Shown here: positions 1 to 7,037 of the stretch, piece after piece
How the letters are laid out: every line of letters starts with the position of its first letter
Numbering within the stretch: the first letter of the stretch is position 1
Position numbers and translations under genes: made by a program
Notes under the pieces: generated by a model
The model's database searches: none
What the model was told of the DNA's origin: nothing
The model's input: the letters and a program-made list of their open reading frames with translations, nothing else
IMG/VR virus record: IMGVR_UViG_3300042197_001567
Coordinates: 27,095 to 91,094 of that record
Source: a virus
DNA length: 64,000 nt
Reading direction: 5' to 3' (one strand)

Positions 1-2
1 AC

Positions 3-140
3 GTTGACCACATTAAACCTATTTCATCTTTTATAATTTCAGAAATAGGAGATTCAGAATTTATGAAATGTTGGTCTTTAGACAATCTTCAACCTTTGTG
101 GGGTGAAGAAAATTTAAAAAAATCAAATAAATTACTTTAA
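3..140 (+). CDS. HNH endonuclease, C-terminal fragment (cut by window edge)
   Basis: An open frame enters at the window edge and runs 45 codons to TAA. The peptide has the typical end of phage HNH homing endonucleases: a D-H-I-x-P-I-S-S-F segment (the central His region of the HNH fold), then N-L-Q-P-L-W, then N-L-x-K-S-N-K. In this family the segment carries the catalytic His and the last metal-binding Asn/His positions. The N-terminal half lies outside the window, so completeness and start cannot be judged. It is convergent with the next gene and overlaps its end by 9 bases. HNH assignment is good; whether it is free-standing or part of an intron cannot be seen. Confidence 0.8.
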   Translation, partial: VDHIKPISSFIISEIGDSEFMKCWSLDNLQPLWGEENLKKSNKLL

Positions 141-341
141 TAATACTCTTATTGATTTTGATAAAACTTCAGTTTCACCTATGGTAAAACAGTTTTTATC
201 ATACGCATGACGTACGGCTTCAATAAGATAAACAAGTGCATGATTTTTATCCATAGTATCCAAAATACTATCTAAATGATCTTCAGTCTGTAGATCAATT
301 CTGTTAAACAGATTACCAAATGATTTATTTTCATTTTCCAT
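132..341 (-). CDS. Small hypothetical protein (69 aa)
   Basis: A 69-residue acidic, probably all-helical protein with no motif I recognise. It starts divergently from the 364 gene, and the 22-base intergenic stretch is almost pure A/T with a TATATAAATATAATAAA-like sequence on its own strand. The C-terminus overlaps the end of the upstream HNH gene by 9 bases in convergent orientation. Codon use is like its neighbours, so it is probably real, but no function can be proposed. Confidence 0.6.
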   Translation of the reverse strand: MENENKSFGNLFNRIDLQTEDHLDSILDTMDKNHALVYLIEAVRHAYDKNCFTIGETEVLSKSIRVLLK

Positions 342-350
342 ATTTTATTA

Positions 351-358
351 TATTTATA
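351..358 (+). promoter_or_regulatory. TATTTATA late-promoter-like motif
   Basis: Coding-strand TATTTATA five bases before ATG 364. Confidence 0.5.
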
Positions 359-363
359 TAGTA

Positions 364-1884
364 ATGATAACAGATTCTTTAATAAAGAAAATATTACGTG
401 AAGCAACAACTGACTCTGGAAGTAGAGGGTCGTATACGCCACCATTACAACCAGGATTAAGAGATTTTGTAAATAAATTATCTCCGTATAATATATCTGT
501 TTCAGATTATAAAAGTCCTTTGGTACAATATGATAGTTATGATCATACATGGGACTTAAGACGTGATGAAATCAAAAAACTAGAAAAAACCGCAAAAAAA
601 GTAACTGATTTTATTAAAAGTCATCCGGATTCCACATTTACAGATGAAGATGGAGGTATTATAAACCAAACCCCAAGTGGAAAAAATAAAAAAACATCCG
701 AAATAGTACCAATCAAACGTAATAAAAATAAATTAAACGAAATAACTACCACAACTACTGCCGGTGAGTATTCGGGACCTCAAGAATTGGGTATTAGAAA
801 TTGGACTGATAATGAACTAGGAGCTTTTAGAATAAAATCCGACATTCCAATAAATAACCAAATTATTAAAAAATTTATTAAAAAAAATGTTTTAAAAACA
901 GTTGGTGGTTGGGAACCTAGAAAAGGAAAATTTAAAATTGATACTGGATATGCGGGTGAAGAAAAAGAAAAAAAGGTAGATAAAAAAGGTGTTATAGATA
1001 ATGAAGTAATTGATTGGTATAAAAATTCTTATAAATCGAAACTAAAAGAAAATTCCGTAAACGAAGATTTGGCCGTGTGGTTTGGAAAAAAGAAAAAACC
1101 AAAGGGATCATCTCAACCTAAAGGACCTTGGGTTGATATATGTAGAAAAGTTGATGGAAAACACCCCCCTTGTGGAAGAAGTGATACAAGTAAAGGATCT
1201 TACCCCAAATGTAGAGCAGCAGGAGTTGCTGGTAAAATGAGTGATTCACAAAAAAGATCTGCTTGTCAACAAAAAAGAAGGGCCGAAAAACAAGACACAC
1301 AAACAGGTAAAGGTCAAAAACCAATAATGACAAGTTATAAACCAAAAAAGAAATTAAAAGAAGACATGAGACAACAAATTATTACATTAACCGAATCAGA
1401 CATTATGAAAATCGTTAGACGAGTTCTAAAGGAACAAAACGTTGGTGATGACGTAAGTAATTTAGGAAACTTGAGCATGAAATGTATTGCATACAACTCA
1501 AAAACACCATATACATATGATATTGATGGATATAGAGGTGAAGGTACTGTAGAAGAAACTGGTTATGGTCTTGGTTTTAACATAGTAAGATCGTCAAACA
1601 TTCCTATGGATGGAATTGCTGGTGACCCATCACAACCAACTTTAGTTGAATTGGAAGACATGTCTGTAGAGTTACTTAATTATTTAAAAACTAGATTCAC
1701 TAAAAATCCGATTACCGGAGAAGATATCGATTGGAGTACTACAGCAGTAGACAAAAAAGTTATTTACGTTAAAAACTTGGTTTCATCTTTTAAATTTGCT
1801 TGTAAAGTTGATGAGCAAAGAACAGACCCATTATGGATATCGTTCTTTAAAGATACTGCATACAACCTACCGATTGTTGCTTAG
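364..1884 (+). CDS. Multi-segment virion/head protein with repeated [LI]xE tags and a Cys-rich DUF5872-like domain
   Basis: 506 residues. The N-terminus is a short amphipathic helix ending ILRE (residues 10-13). A stronger copy of the motif lies at residues about 340-357, ending VLKE. Further L-x-E sites (KLNE, KLKE) fall in Lys-rich low-complexity linkers. Residues about 245-310 hold a basic domain with the pattern CRKVDGKHPPCGR...YPKCR...ACQQKRR, which resembles a domain found in marine phage proteins (I think Pfam DUF5872, from memory). The C-terminal 150 residues form a separate globular part I do not recognise. The tag resembles T4 capsid-targeting/prohead-protease sites, so this may be a head-packaged polyprotein; that is inference. 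The ATG follows a TATTTATA motif by five bases. The 3' end overlaps the next, convergent gene by 4 bases. Confidence 0.75.
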   Translation: MITDSLIKKILREATTDSGSRGSYTPPLQPGLRDFVNKLSPYNISVSDYKSPLVQYDSYDHTWDLRRDEIKKLEKTAKKVTDFIKSHPDSTFTDEDGGIINQTPSGKNKKTSEIVPIKRNKNKLNEITTTTTAGEYSGPQELGIRNWTDNELGAFRIKSDIPINNQIIKKFIKKNVLKTVGGWEPRKGKFKIDTGYAGEEKEKKVDKKGVIDNEVIDWYKNSYKSKLKENSVNEDLAVWFGKKKKPKGSSQPKGPWVDICRKVDGKHPPCGRSDTSKGSYPKCRAAGVAGKMSDSQKRSACQQKRRAEKQDTQTGKGQKPIMTSYKPKKKLKEDMRQQIITLTESDIMKIVRRVLKEQNVGDDVSNLGNLSMKCIAYNSKTPYTYDIDGYRGEGTVEETGYGLGFNIVRSSNIPMDGIAGDPSQPTLVELEDMSVELLNYLKTRFTKNPITGEDIDWSTTAVDKKVIYVKNLVSSFKFACKVDEQRTDPLWISFFKDTAYNLPIVA

Positions 1885-2135
1885 TCTTTCTTTTTATATT
1901 TAATTTCACCGGAAACTAAAGTTTTTAAAATTTCAAAAGCCTCAACGTCTGACAATGTTTCCATGTACATGATAAAATCTTGTTGATTTGGACTTGCGTT
2001 TGAAATGTCAACCCCACGAACAACATTTGGATTTGTTTGTGTTTGTTTTGTGGTATCAACAGGTGTTGTCGGTTTAGTTTGTGAAAAACTAACAAAGGAT
2101 AAAAATAAAGTGGAGATAAAGATTAATGTTTTCAT
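1881..2135 (-). CDS. Small exported protein with signal peptide
   Basis: 84 residues. It starts with a clear Sec signal peptide: Lys at position 3, a hydrophobic core to about residue 18, and a likely cut after SFS or FSQ, a form common in Flavobacteriia. The mature part begins with a Thr/Gln/Pro-rich linker, followed by a short acidic helix containing DFIMYMETLSDVEAF. No lipobox cysteine and no enzyme motif is seen. In a phage it could act in the host periplasm (lysis control or superinfection exclusion), but this is a guess. The start is followed upstream on the coding strand by AAAACACCAAT, also found before the next gene. Confidence 0.7.
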   Translation of the reverse strand: MKTLIFISTLFLSFVSFSQTKPTTPVDTTKQTQTNPNVVRGVDISNASPNQQDFIMYMETLSDVEAFEILKTLVSGEIKYKKKD

Positions 2136-2136
2136 A

Positions 2137-2568
2137 TTATTGGTGTTTTTGAGTTTCTTGAAGTATTTTTTGGTAGATTTTATCTAGAGTGTTTTTAATA
2201 TTTGTTTTTATTTCTTTTTCAGTTGTAATACGTCGTTTCTCTGTTTCTGTATCATATAAATATAAAACTCTATCAAAATCTCTAGCTGAAAGTTTTACAT
2301 CATAGTGAAATATGTGGTTTGTAATTTCAACCTTACCGTAGTCAATGATGATAAACAAATTTAAAGTTTCATTTAAAATGTATCTCTTATTTGTTAGAGG
2401 AGCTATGGTAAAAACTGAATCTTGATGTGAAATAAGTTTTACACAAATTTTGAATGCTGTTTTTTCATGAAGTTCTAACTCTTCATGAGTTTTCATTGAG
2501 GATTTACGATTGAGTTTTTCTACAAATACTCTAAACCTTTTATAAAATTTTAAAATTTTTTTTTTCAT
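2137..2568 (-). CDS. Hypothetical basic protein (143 aa)
   Basis: 143 residues from the ATG at 2568. An open frame extends 27 codons further upstream, but that part reads as non-coding and would overlap the HNH gene, so the shorter start is preferred. The N-terminus is strongly basic (MKKKILKFYKRFR). The rest looks like a small alpha/beta domain without a familiar motif. The start lies two bases from an AAAACACCAAT sequence that is shared with the preceding small exported-protein gene, which it directly precedes in the same direction. Function unknown. Confidence 0.6.
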   Translation of the reverse strand: MKKKILKFYKRFRVFVEKLNRKSSMKTHEELELHEKTAFKICVKLISHQDSVFTIAPLTNKRYILNETLNLFIIIDYGKVEITNHIFHYDVKLSARDFDRVLYLYDTETEKRRITTEKEIKTNIKNTLDKIYQKILQETQKHQ

Positions 2569-2615
2569 ATATTGGTGTTTTGTGGTTGTTCTACAAATAT
2601 ATGAAATAAATCTAA

Positions 2616-3095
2616 TTAATTCAAAATTAATGATAAAAAATTTTTCCAAGTTTCTAAATCATTTTTATTTCTACCTATGTTTGCAGAATAACAACACAGA
2701 ACAACATTATCTTTAGTATATCCTTTATTATTATCTAATCTATCTAAAGATGGTTGTTGTGGATGTTTTTTTTGATGGGAAGGTATTAAAGGTATTTTAA
2801 ACCAATGACAAAGACCGTTTTGTTTCTCCATCATTTCATTGATGTCGTCAACGGTTAACGTACATTCTATTTTTCTATGTTTTGAGTCATGAATAAGAGT
2901 GTTTTGCCACAATCTAACCCTTCTTTCTTTTTGTAAGATCCCTTCTCTTTTTCTGTGTTCCGGATCTAATCTTTTCTTTCTTTTATATTCTCGTGTTACT
3001 TTTAAAATACATTCTTTACATTTATTTCCTCTTTGAGTTTTATAAAAATCAGTTATAGATTTTATTTTTCCGCATTTACTACATTGTTGATCCAT
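2616..3095 (-). CDS. HNH homing endonuclease with zinc-finger N-terminus
   Basis: 159 residues from ATG 3095, eleven codons inside the longest frame. Residues 5-30 hold CxxC...CxxC (CSKCGK / CKECIL), a zinc knuckle often fused to phage HNH enzymes. The C-terminal half has the HNH core: CHWFKIPL, then SLDRLDNNKGYTKDNVVLCC, then N...GRNKND. The D-R-x-D-N-x-x-G-Y pattern is typical of phage-borne free-standing homing nucleases that nick DNA. The ATG lies three bases after a TATTTATT motif. It is monocistronic-looking and flanked by small virion-type genes, as expected for an independently inserted mobile gene. Confidence 0.88.
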   Translation of the reverse strand: MDQQCSKCGKIKSITDFYKTQRGNKCKECILKVTREYKRKKRLDPEHRKREGILQKERRVRLWQNTLIHDSKHRKIECTLTVDDINEMMEKQNGLCHWFKIPLIPSHQKKHPQQPSLDRLDNNKGYTKDNVVLCCYSANIGRNKNDLETWKNFLSLILN

Positions 3096-3156
3096 ACTAA
3101 TAAATATACGGATAAACATAAAATTCAAAAAAAGAGATATTAATTTCTTTTATTCT

Positions 3157-3624
3157 TTAACAAAACGCACCTGAACACCTTCTTTTTCCGTCGAGTCCTT
3201 TGATTTTTCCTTTGCATACTTGAACGGCGTGACCATTACTATAAGCGGAGGGGTGAACGTCATATTTCGCTTTAGCAGATGCTAAACCTCTTGCGCAAAG
3301 TTTAGTTCCTGTTTTTTTACGACCCTCCATCATTACCATATCTTCATCGTCTATATTCATGGACATTTGCATACCATGTTTTTTTGTTTCATTCATTAAA
3401 AAATCAAAAACTTGATCCATATTATTTTTTGCCTCACTGATATGATCTTGAGCCCAGTCGTGACCACTATCAAGGATTTCTTCAATCATAGAATGGTCCA
3501 TTTCTAATAACATATCACATTGTCTTCTCATTTGTTGCAAGTTCGAAAAGAACATGTATCTTGATGATTCACCATCGTGACTTTCTCTAATAACTTTTTT
3601 TATAATTCTTTCTAACCTATCCAT
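3157..3624 (-). CDS. Tagged Cys-rich small head protein
   Basis: 155 residues. The first 13 residues are an amphipathic basic helix ending VIRE, the same [LI]-x-E tag seen in several unrelated proteins of this window. A Met-rich, helical middle region follows (many MD, MN, MM pairs, about residues 35-105). The C-terminus, about residues 105-155, has KLCARG...YDVHPSAYSNGHAVQVCKGKIKG...RRCSGAFC. The spaced Cys and basic residues suggest a small metal- or nucleic-acid-binding domain found in large aquatic phages. The tag suggests head packaging; that is inference. The next gene upstream ends two bases before the start region, so the two are probably cotranscribed. Confidence 0.7.
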   Translation of the reverse strand: MDRLERIIKKVIRESHDGESSRYMFFSNLQQMRRQCDMLLEMDHSMIEEILDSGHDWAQDHISEAKNNMDQVFDFLMNETKKHGMQMSMNIDDEDMVMMEGRKKTGTKLCARGLASAKAKYDVHPSAYSNGHAVQVCKGKIKGLDGKRRCSGAFC

Positions 3625-3626
3625 GA

Positions 3627-3800
3627 CTATCCATTTAATCCATTTCCTGATCCGATAAGTACCATGTTTAGTTGTGTGACCGAATCACCAGCACCATTTG
3701 TCCAAATCGGATGCGGAGGTACTACCGCTGTTGATCCAGTAAATTCACAATCTGGAACACAAATAAAAGTTTCTGTATTTGCACTTAAAGATTCTCCCAT
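3627..3800 (-). CDS. Very small structural-type protein (57 aa)
   Basis: 57 residues, beginning MGESLSANTE and ending GSGNGLNG. It contains CVPDCEF and a PPHPIW segment and looks like a compact beta-rich domain. The frame is intact, and a TATTTATA motif lies at 3814-3821, thirteen bases upstream of ATG. It sits between a long structural gene and the tagged Cys-rich gene on the same strand. Composition (Gly, Ser, Thr, Asn, Pro) is like the small proteins at 37.3-37.75 kb, which lie among fibre genes. A virion role is inferred from composition and position only. Confidence 0.55.
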   Translation of the reverse strand: MGESLSANTETFICVPDCEFTGSTAVVPPHPIWTNGAGDSVTQLNMVLIGSGNGLNG

Positions 3801-3813
3801 AATTAATTTTATT

Positions 3814-3821
3814 TATAAATA
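3814..3821 (-). promoter_or_regulatory. TATTTATA late-promoter-like motif
   Basis: Within GATATTTATAAATAAA, 13 bases upstream of the small gene starting at 3800. Confidence 0.5.
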
Positions 3822-3824
3822 TCT

Positions 3825-5282
3825 TTATTTTTTGTTTACGATTTGAAATTTCAAAGTTCTTTTATATGTGTTAATTTCTCCACTCGAAATAACTTTCATA
3901 TCTATGTAATATTCGTTTGGTATTTTATCTCTTGTATCAAACATTAAATAATATTCCGTAGGTGTTCTATTAAGTTTTGTCCAGTCTTGAACTTGGACTT
4001 CAGTTTGTCCCTCTCTAACATAAACTCTATAATAGGCTTCTACTTTTGGTAATCTTTTATTTGTTGTATATGCTTGTTTTATAATGACACTGACTTTTCT
4101 CATGTCGGTGTTTAAAATTTTCTCATCTTGTTTTATACCATAAAAATCAAAACCATAAGTTTTTGGTTCTGTGGACACCACCCCAATTTGTAAAGTTTTT
4201 GATATTGGGTAAACCGTAAATTCATTAACAACATTCGGTAATGAAAACCCATTCAATTTAATGTTTGACCAAGTATCTGATAAAGAACAATTTGGTGGAA
4301 ATCCAACAAGTGGTGGAATTGTAACCTCATAAACTCCTTGTGTTCTTACACAACTTGGCATATTAATTAAACCAGGTATTGCATTTCCATTACCATCTTT
4401 AATTGTCACCAAAGGATTCTCGTCCAAATTTATAAAGTTACCATCTTCATATGAATACAAATAAAGTTTATTTGCCTTACCTAATGAAAAAGTATATCTA
4501 TCATCTTCAATTAAATCATTATACGATGTTTCAAGACGAGGTTCATAAAAGGTTTGTGTGTGTCTTGAAAAGAAACCAACATAATAAGCCTTTGTGGTAC
4601 CAGTAAGTAATTCTAACTCTGGAAGGTATGATATTCCCCACCCAGCAGGATTTTGAATAGATCCGTTAAGAACTGAATTAATTTCATTTGTCATGTCAAA
4701 TTCAATATCCTCATTTCCAAACTCAAAATGTTGTATATCAACTATGGTTAATGCCGAATAATTGAAAATTCCTTTATTTTGGTTGTCATATATCCCCTCT
4801 TGCTCCCAATTATCTATTGTTTGTCTTTGAACCCAGTTTGATGGTCTTGTTGAATAATTTCTATCTCCGGGTAAGGAATCTAAATCTGTAAAGTCATACC
4901 CCACACCTTCATCCCAGTATTGAGGTTGATTTGGATTATTTTCAATATATGGTATTCTCCAAAGAATCAAATCGAAAGAAATTCCTCTTTCTTTTTCTTC
5001 GGATGTTTCTGTATTTAAAAAGTCTCTTGAAAATGTACTTGTGTTTGTCATTCTCAAAATGTGTTTCACATCATCATCACATTGTCCTGAAATAATTTTA
5101 TTTTGATATTTTTTTCTTAAAGAATTTAAATCAATATCAAAAATGCATCTGGAAAACCCATATGGGTATTTTATATTTCCATCACCATAATATAACTCAA
5201 TAATTGGATTTCTTCCAGTATTAGTTAATCCTGTAAAAACTATGGTATTATTTCTATTTAAATACGAATTATGAATTGACAT
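3825..5282 (-). CDS. Predicted virion/baseplate protein (485 aa)
   Basis: 485 residues, beta-rich, with many aromatic and Asn residues, no signal peptide and no enzyme motif. The N-terminus (NSYLNRNNTIVFTGLTNTG) and the overall Asp/Asn/Tyr content resemble phage appendage proteins. The C-terminal 120 residues, with regular hydrophobic strands and TYKRTLKFQIVNKK at the end, look like an immunoglobulin-like or baseplate-accessory domain. It lies immediately downstream of the gp5-like baseplate gene on the same strand, 20 bases apart and with its own TATTTATA motif. This suggests a baseplate or short-fibre part. The family is not recognised. Confidence 0.6.
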   Translation of the reverse strand: MSIHNSYLNRNNTIVFTGLTNTGRNPIIELYYGDGNIKYPYGFSRCIFDIDLNSLRKKYQNKIISGQCDDDVKHILRMTNTSTFSRDFLNTETSEEKERGISFDLILWRIPYIENNPNQPQYWDEGVGYDFTDLDSLPGDRNYSTRPSNWVQRQTIDNWEQEGIYDNQNKGIFNYSALTIVDIQHFEFGNEDIEFDMTNEINSVLNGSIQNPAGWGISYLPELELLTGTTKAYYVGFFSRHTQTFYEPRLETSYNDLIEDDRYTFSLGKANKLYLYSYEDGNFINLDENPLVTIKDGNGNAIPGLINMPSCVRTQGVYEVTIPPLVGFPPNCSLSDTWSNIKLNGFSLPNVVNEFTVYPISKTLQIGVVSTEPKTYGFDFYGIKQDEKILNTDMRKVSVIIKQAYTTNKRLPKVEAYYRVYVREGQTEVQVQDWTKLNRTPTEYYLMFDTRDKIPNEYYIDMKVISSGEINTYKRTLKFQIVNKK

Positions 5283-5294
5283 TTACTTTTTTAT

Positions 5295-5302
5295 TATAAA
5301 TA
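5295..5302 (-). promoter_or_regulatory. TATTTATA late-promoter-like motif
   Basis: Within GATATTTATAATAAAA, 12 bases upstream of ATG 5282. Confidence 0.5.
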
Positions 5303-6826
5303 TCAATTAATTCGAATATTTTGATTAAGAACTGTTTTGTATGCGTTATTAAATGCGGTTTCAATCTGCGAAACTGTAACCGAGTTTAGTGGTTCTTGGA
5401 TTGGAGCTTCGTTTATATTGTGGGTGTGACTTGTCAAAAAAGAAACAATAAGTCGAAGTAATTTTAAAAGTTCTTCACCTCTTACCATCGAATTGGTACT
5501 TTTTAATATTTCATCTGTAAATTTTTCTTGTGGAATACCATAGAGTGTATTACTTAAATTAATTGGGTTGGTTCCTGGAATGACTGATCGATGAGACAAC
5601 AAATAAAGAAAATCACCACCTACAGATGCGTAAGTTACTGGTGATTCTTTATATTCTGATTTTTCGATTTCATCTTCAATTGTTGTTGTTTGAGGCCCAA
5701 CGGTATTTTTAGACCAGATCACTGCAAATCCAACTTCATTGCTTACTTCAAATAGTTTAACATTGTTGTAAATTGCCGATATAAAGTTAGATTCAATCGG
5801 GTCATTTCCAATCATTTTATCGTAAGTTAATAATGAAGGTGCAAAAACAAAAGGAAATTGATCGTTCAAAAATCCATTATTTGGGTATTCGTTATAACCA
5901 TTTATATTTATTTTTCCTTTGTTGTAACCTTTTATATATTGGTTGATAAATTGACTAGCTTGACTTATAGTTAAACCACTAAATTCCATTTTGGAATTTG
6001 GTACCGGTAAACATTGTGCGTACGATAAAAGAGAAATTTCAAACGTAGATACAGTTGTTCCGTTTCCTTGTAGTATTGGTATGATTGTGTTTACCTCAAC
6101 ACTTCCGTTTACGGTTTGACTATTAATGTCGATTGTATCTATTGACCATTTAATAAAGTTCTTTAACTGTAAATCGTTATACTCTTCACTTGTTATTGTT
6201 TCTGTTCCGGTACTTACTTTTTCTAAATCATAAAAAGATAACTGAACAAATGACCTATTATCATTAAGTTTAATCTGTGGAGAATCCGGTCTTTCATTGT
6301 TAACAGAATTTGTGTATTTACCAGATCTTAATATTATGTCTTGGGTTTTTAATAATAGATCTGTATTTCCTCTTCCTAAAATTGCATTATCTCCAGGTAA
6401 TGGATATATTCCTGTAATTTCTTTTTGTATTTCTCCGGTTTCGGGATCTCTAATATTATCCGCCTGTTTTATATAGTCCCCGTTTGCAAGCATCGCTTGA
6501 GAACTATTAAATGACTCATAGTAATTATTCCACGGTCTTGTTATAGGTCCTTGAATATAAAACTTATTCCAGTCTTTGGTTTCGTCTCTTGTCGAATATA
6601 TAACTCCGACATATTCACCAACTTTTGGTACTTGACTTATGTAATAAGGTAAAAGTGGTAAGCAAACAAAAGGATCTAATTTTGTCCATTCTTGTTTTTT
6701 TTCTGGTTGATTTTGAATCTCATTTTCGATTTTTGGTAATACTCTAATTCTACCTAACATCAAAGGATCATTAACATCTAAAACAAGACCAGGGACTATT
6801 ATTCTTTTATCATAAATTGCTGACAC
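5303..6826 (-). CDS. Baseplate hub / spike protein with gp5-like OB domain
   Basis: 507 residues. Residues 8-110 match the N-terminal OB-fold of T4 gp5/VgrG-type proteins: VPGLVLDVNDPLMLGRIRVL, then PFVCLPLLPYY, then VPKVGEYVGVIY. In the family this domain sits at the tip of the tail tube and forms the hub-spike junction. No lysozyme domain and no beta-helix triplet repeats are visible, so host-wall cutting, if any, must come from another protein. The C-terminus contains HTHNINEAP, a histidine-containing loop typical of baseplate assembly proteins. It overlaps the small upstream gene by 17 bases, suggesting coupled translation. Confidence 0.8.
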   Translation of the reverse strand: MSAIYDKRIIVPGLVLDVNDPLMLGRIRVLPKIENEIQNQPEKKQEWTKLDPFVCLPLLPYYISQVPKVGEYVGVIYSTRDETKDWNKFYIQGPITRPWNNYYESFNSSQAMLANGDYIKQADNIRDPETGEIQKEITGIYPLPGDNAILGRGNTDLLLKTQDIILRSGKYTNSVNNERPDSPQIKLNDNRSFVQLSFYDLEKVSTGTETITSEEYNDLQLKNFIKWSIDTIDINSQTVNGSVEVNTIIPILQGNGTTVSTFEISLLSYAQCLPVPNSKMEFSGLTISQASQFINQYIKGYNKGKININGYNEYPNNGFLNDQFPFVFAPSLLTYDKMIGNDPIESNFISAIYNNVKLFEVSNEVGFAVIWSKNTVGPQTTTIEDEIEKSEYKESPVTYASVGGDFLYLLSHRSVIPGTNPINLSNTLYGIPQEKFTDEILKSTNSMVRGEELLKLLRLIVSFLTSHTHNINEAPIQEPLNSVTVSQIETAFNNAYKTVLNQNIRIN

Positions 6827-7034
6827 CGTTTCGTTTTTTGTATTCTTTTAATAATGAATTATAAGTAATTTCTAATTTATCTAAATGGTCCGTCATTTTG
6901 ATTAATTGTTCTTTTGTGTGATCAAAATCCGCTTTGACAAAATTCATTGCAAGTTCCAAATCTTTGTTTGGCCTTTCTCTTCTTTCCGAAATTATTTTTA
7001 AGACCTCATCTGATGTAATTTTTTGTCTATTCAT
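6810..7034 (-). CDS. Small helical protein in baseplate operon (74 aa)
   Basis: 74 residues, almost wholly charged helix with heptad-like spacing (LEITYNSLLKEYKKRN near the C-terminus), suggesting a coiled coil. It overlaps the gp5-like gene downstream by 17 bases and follows the 668-aa structural gene with a 3-base gap, so all three are probably translated from one mRNA. A baseplate assembly chaperone or small wedge component is possible, but nothing in the sequence proves it. Confidence 0.6.
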   Translation of the reverse strand: MNRQKITSDEVLKIISERRERPNKDLELAMNFVKADFDHTKEQLIKMTDHLDKLEITYNSLLKEYKKRNGVSNL

Positions 7035-7037
7035 TAT

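Noticed and set aside
2569-2649. Longer N-terminus of the 2137 gene
   Set aside because: It would overlap the HNH gene and gives unlikely sequence; the internal MKKK start is better.
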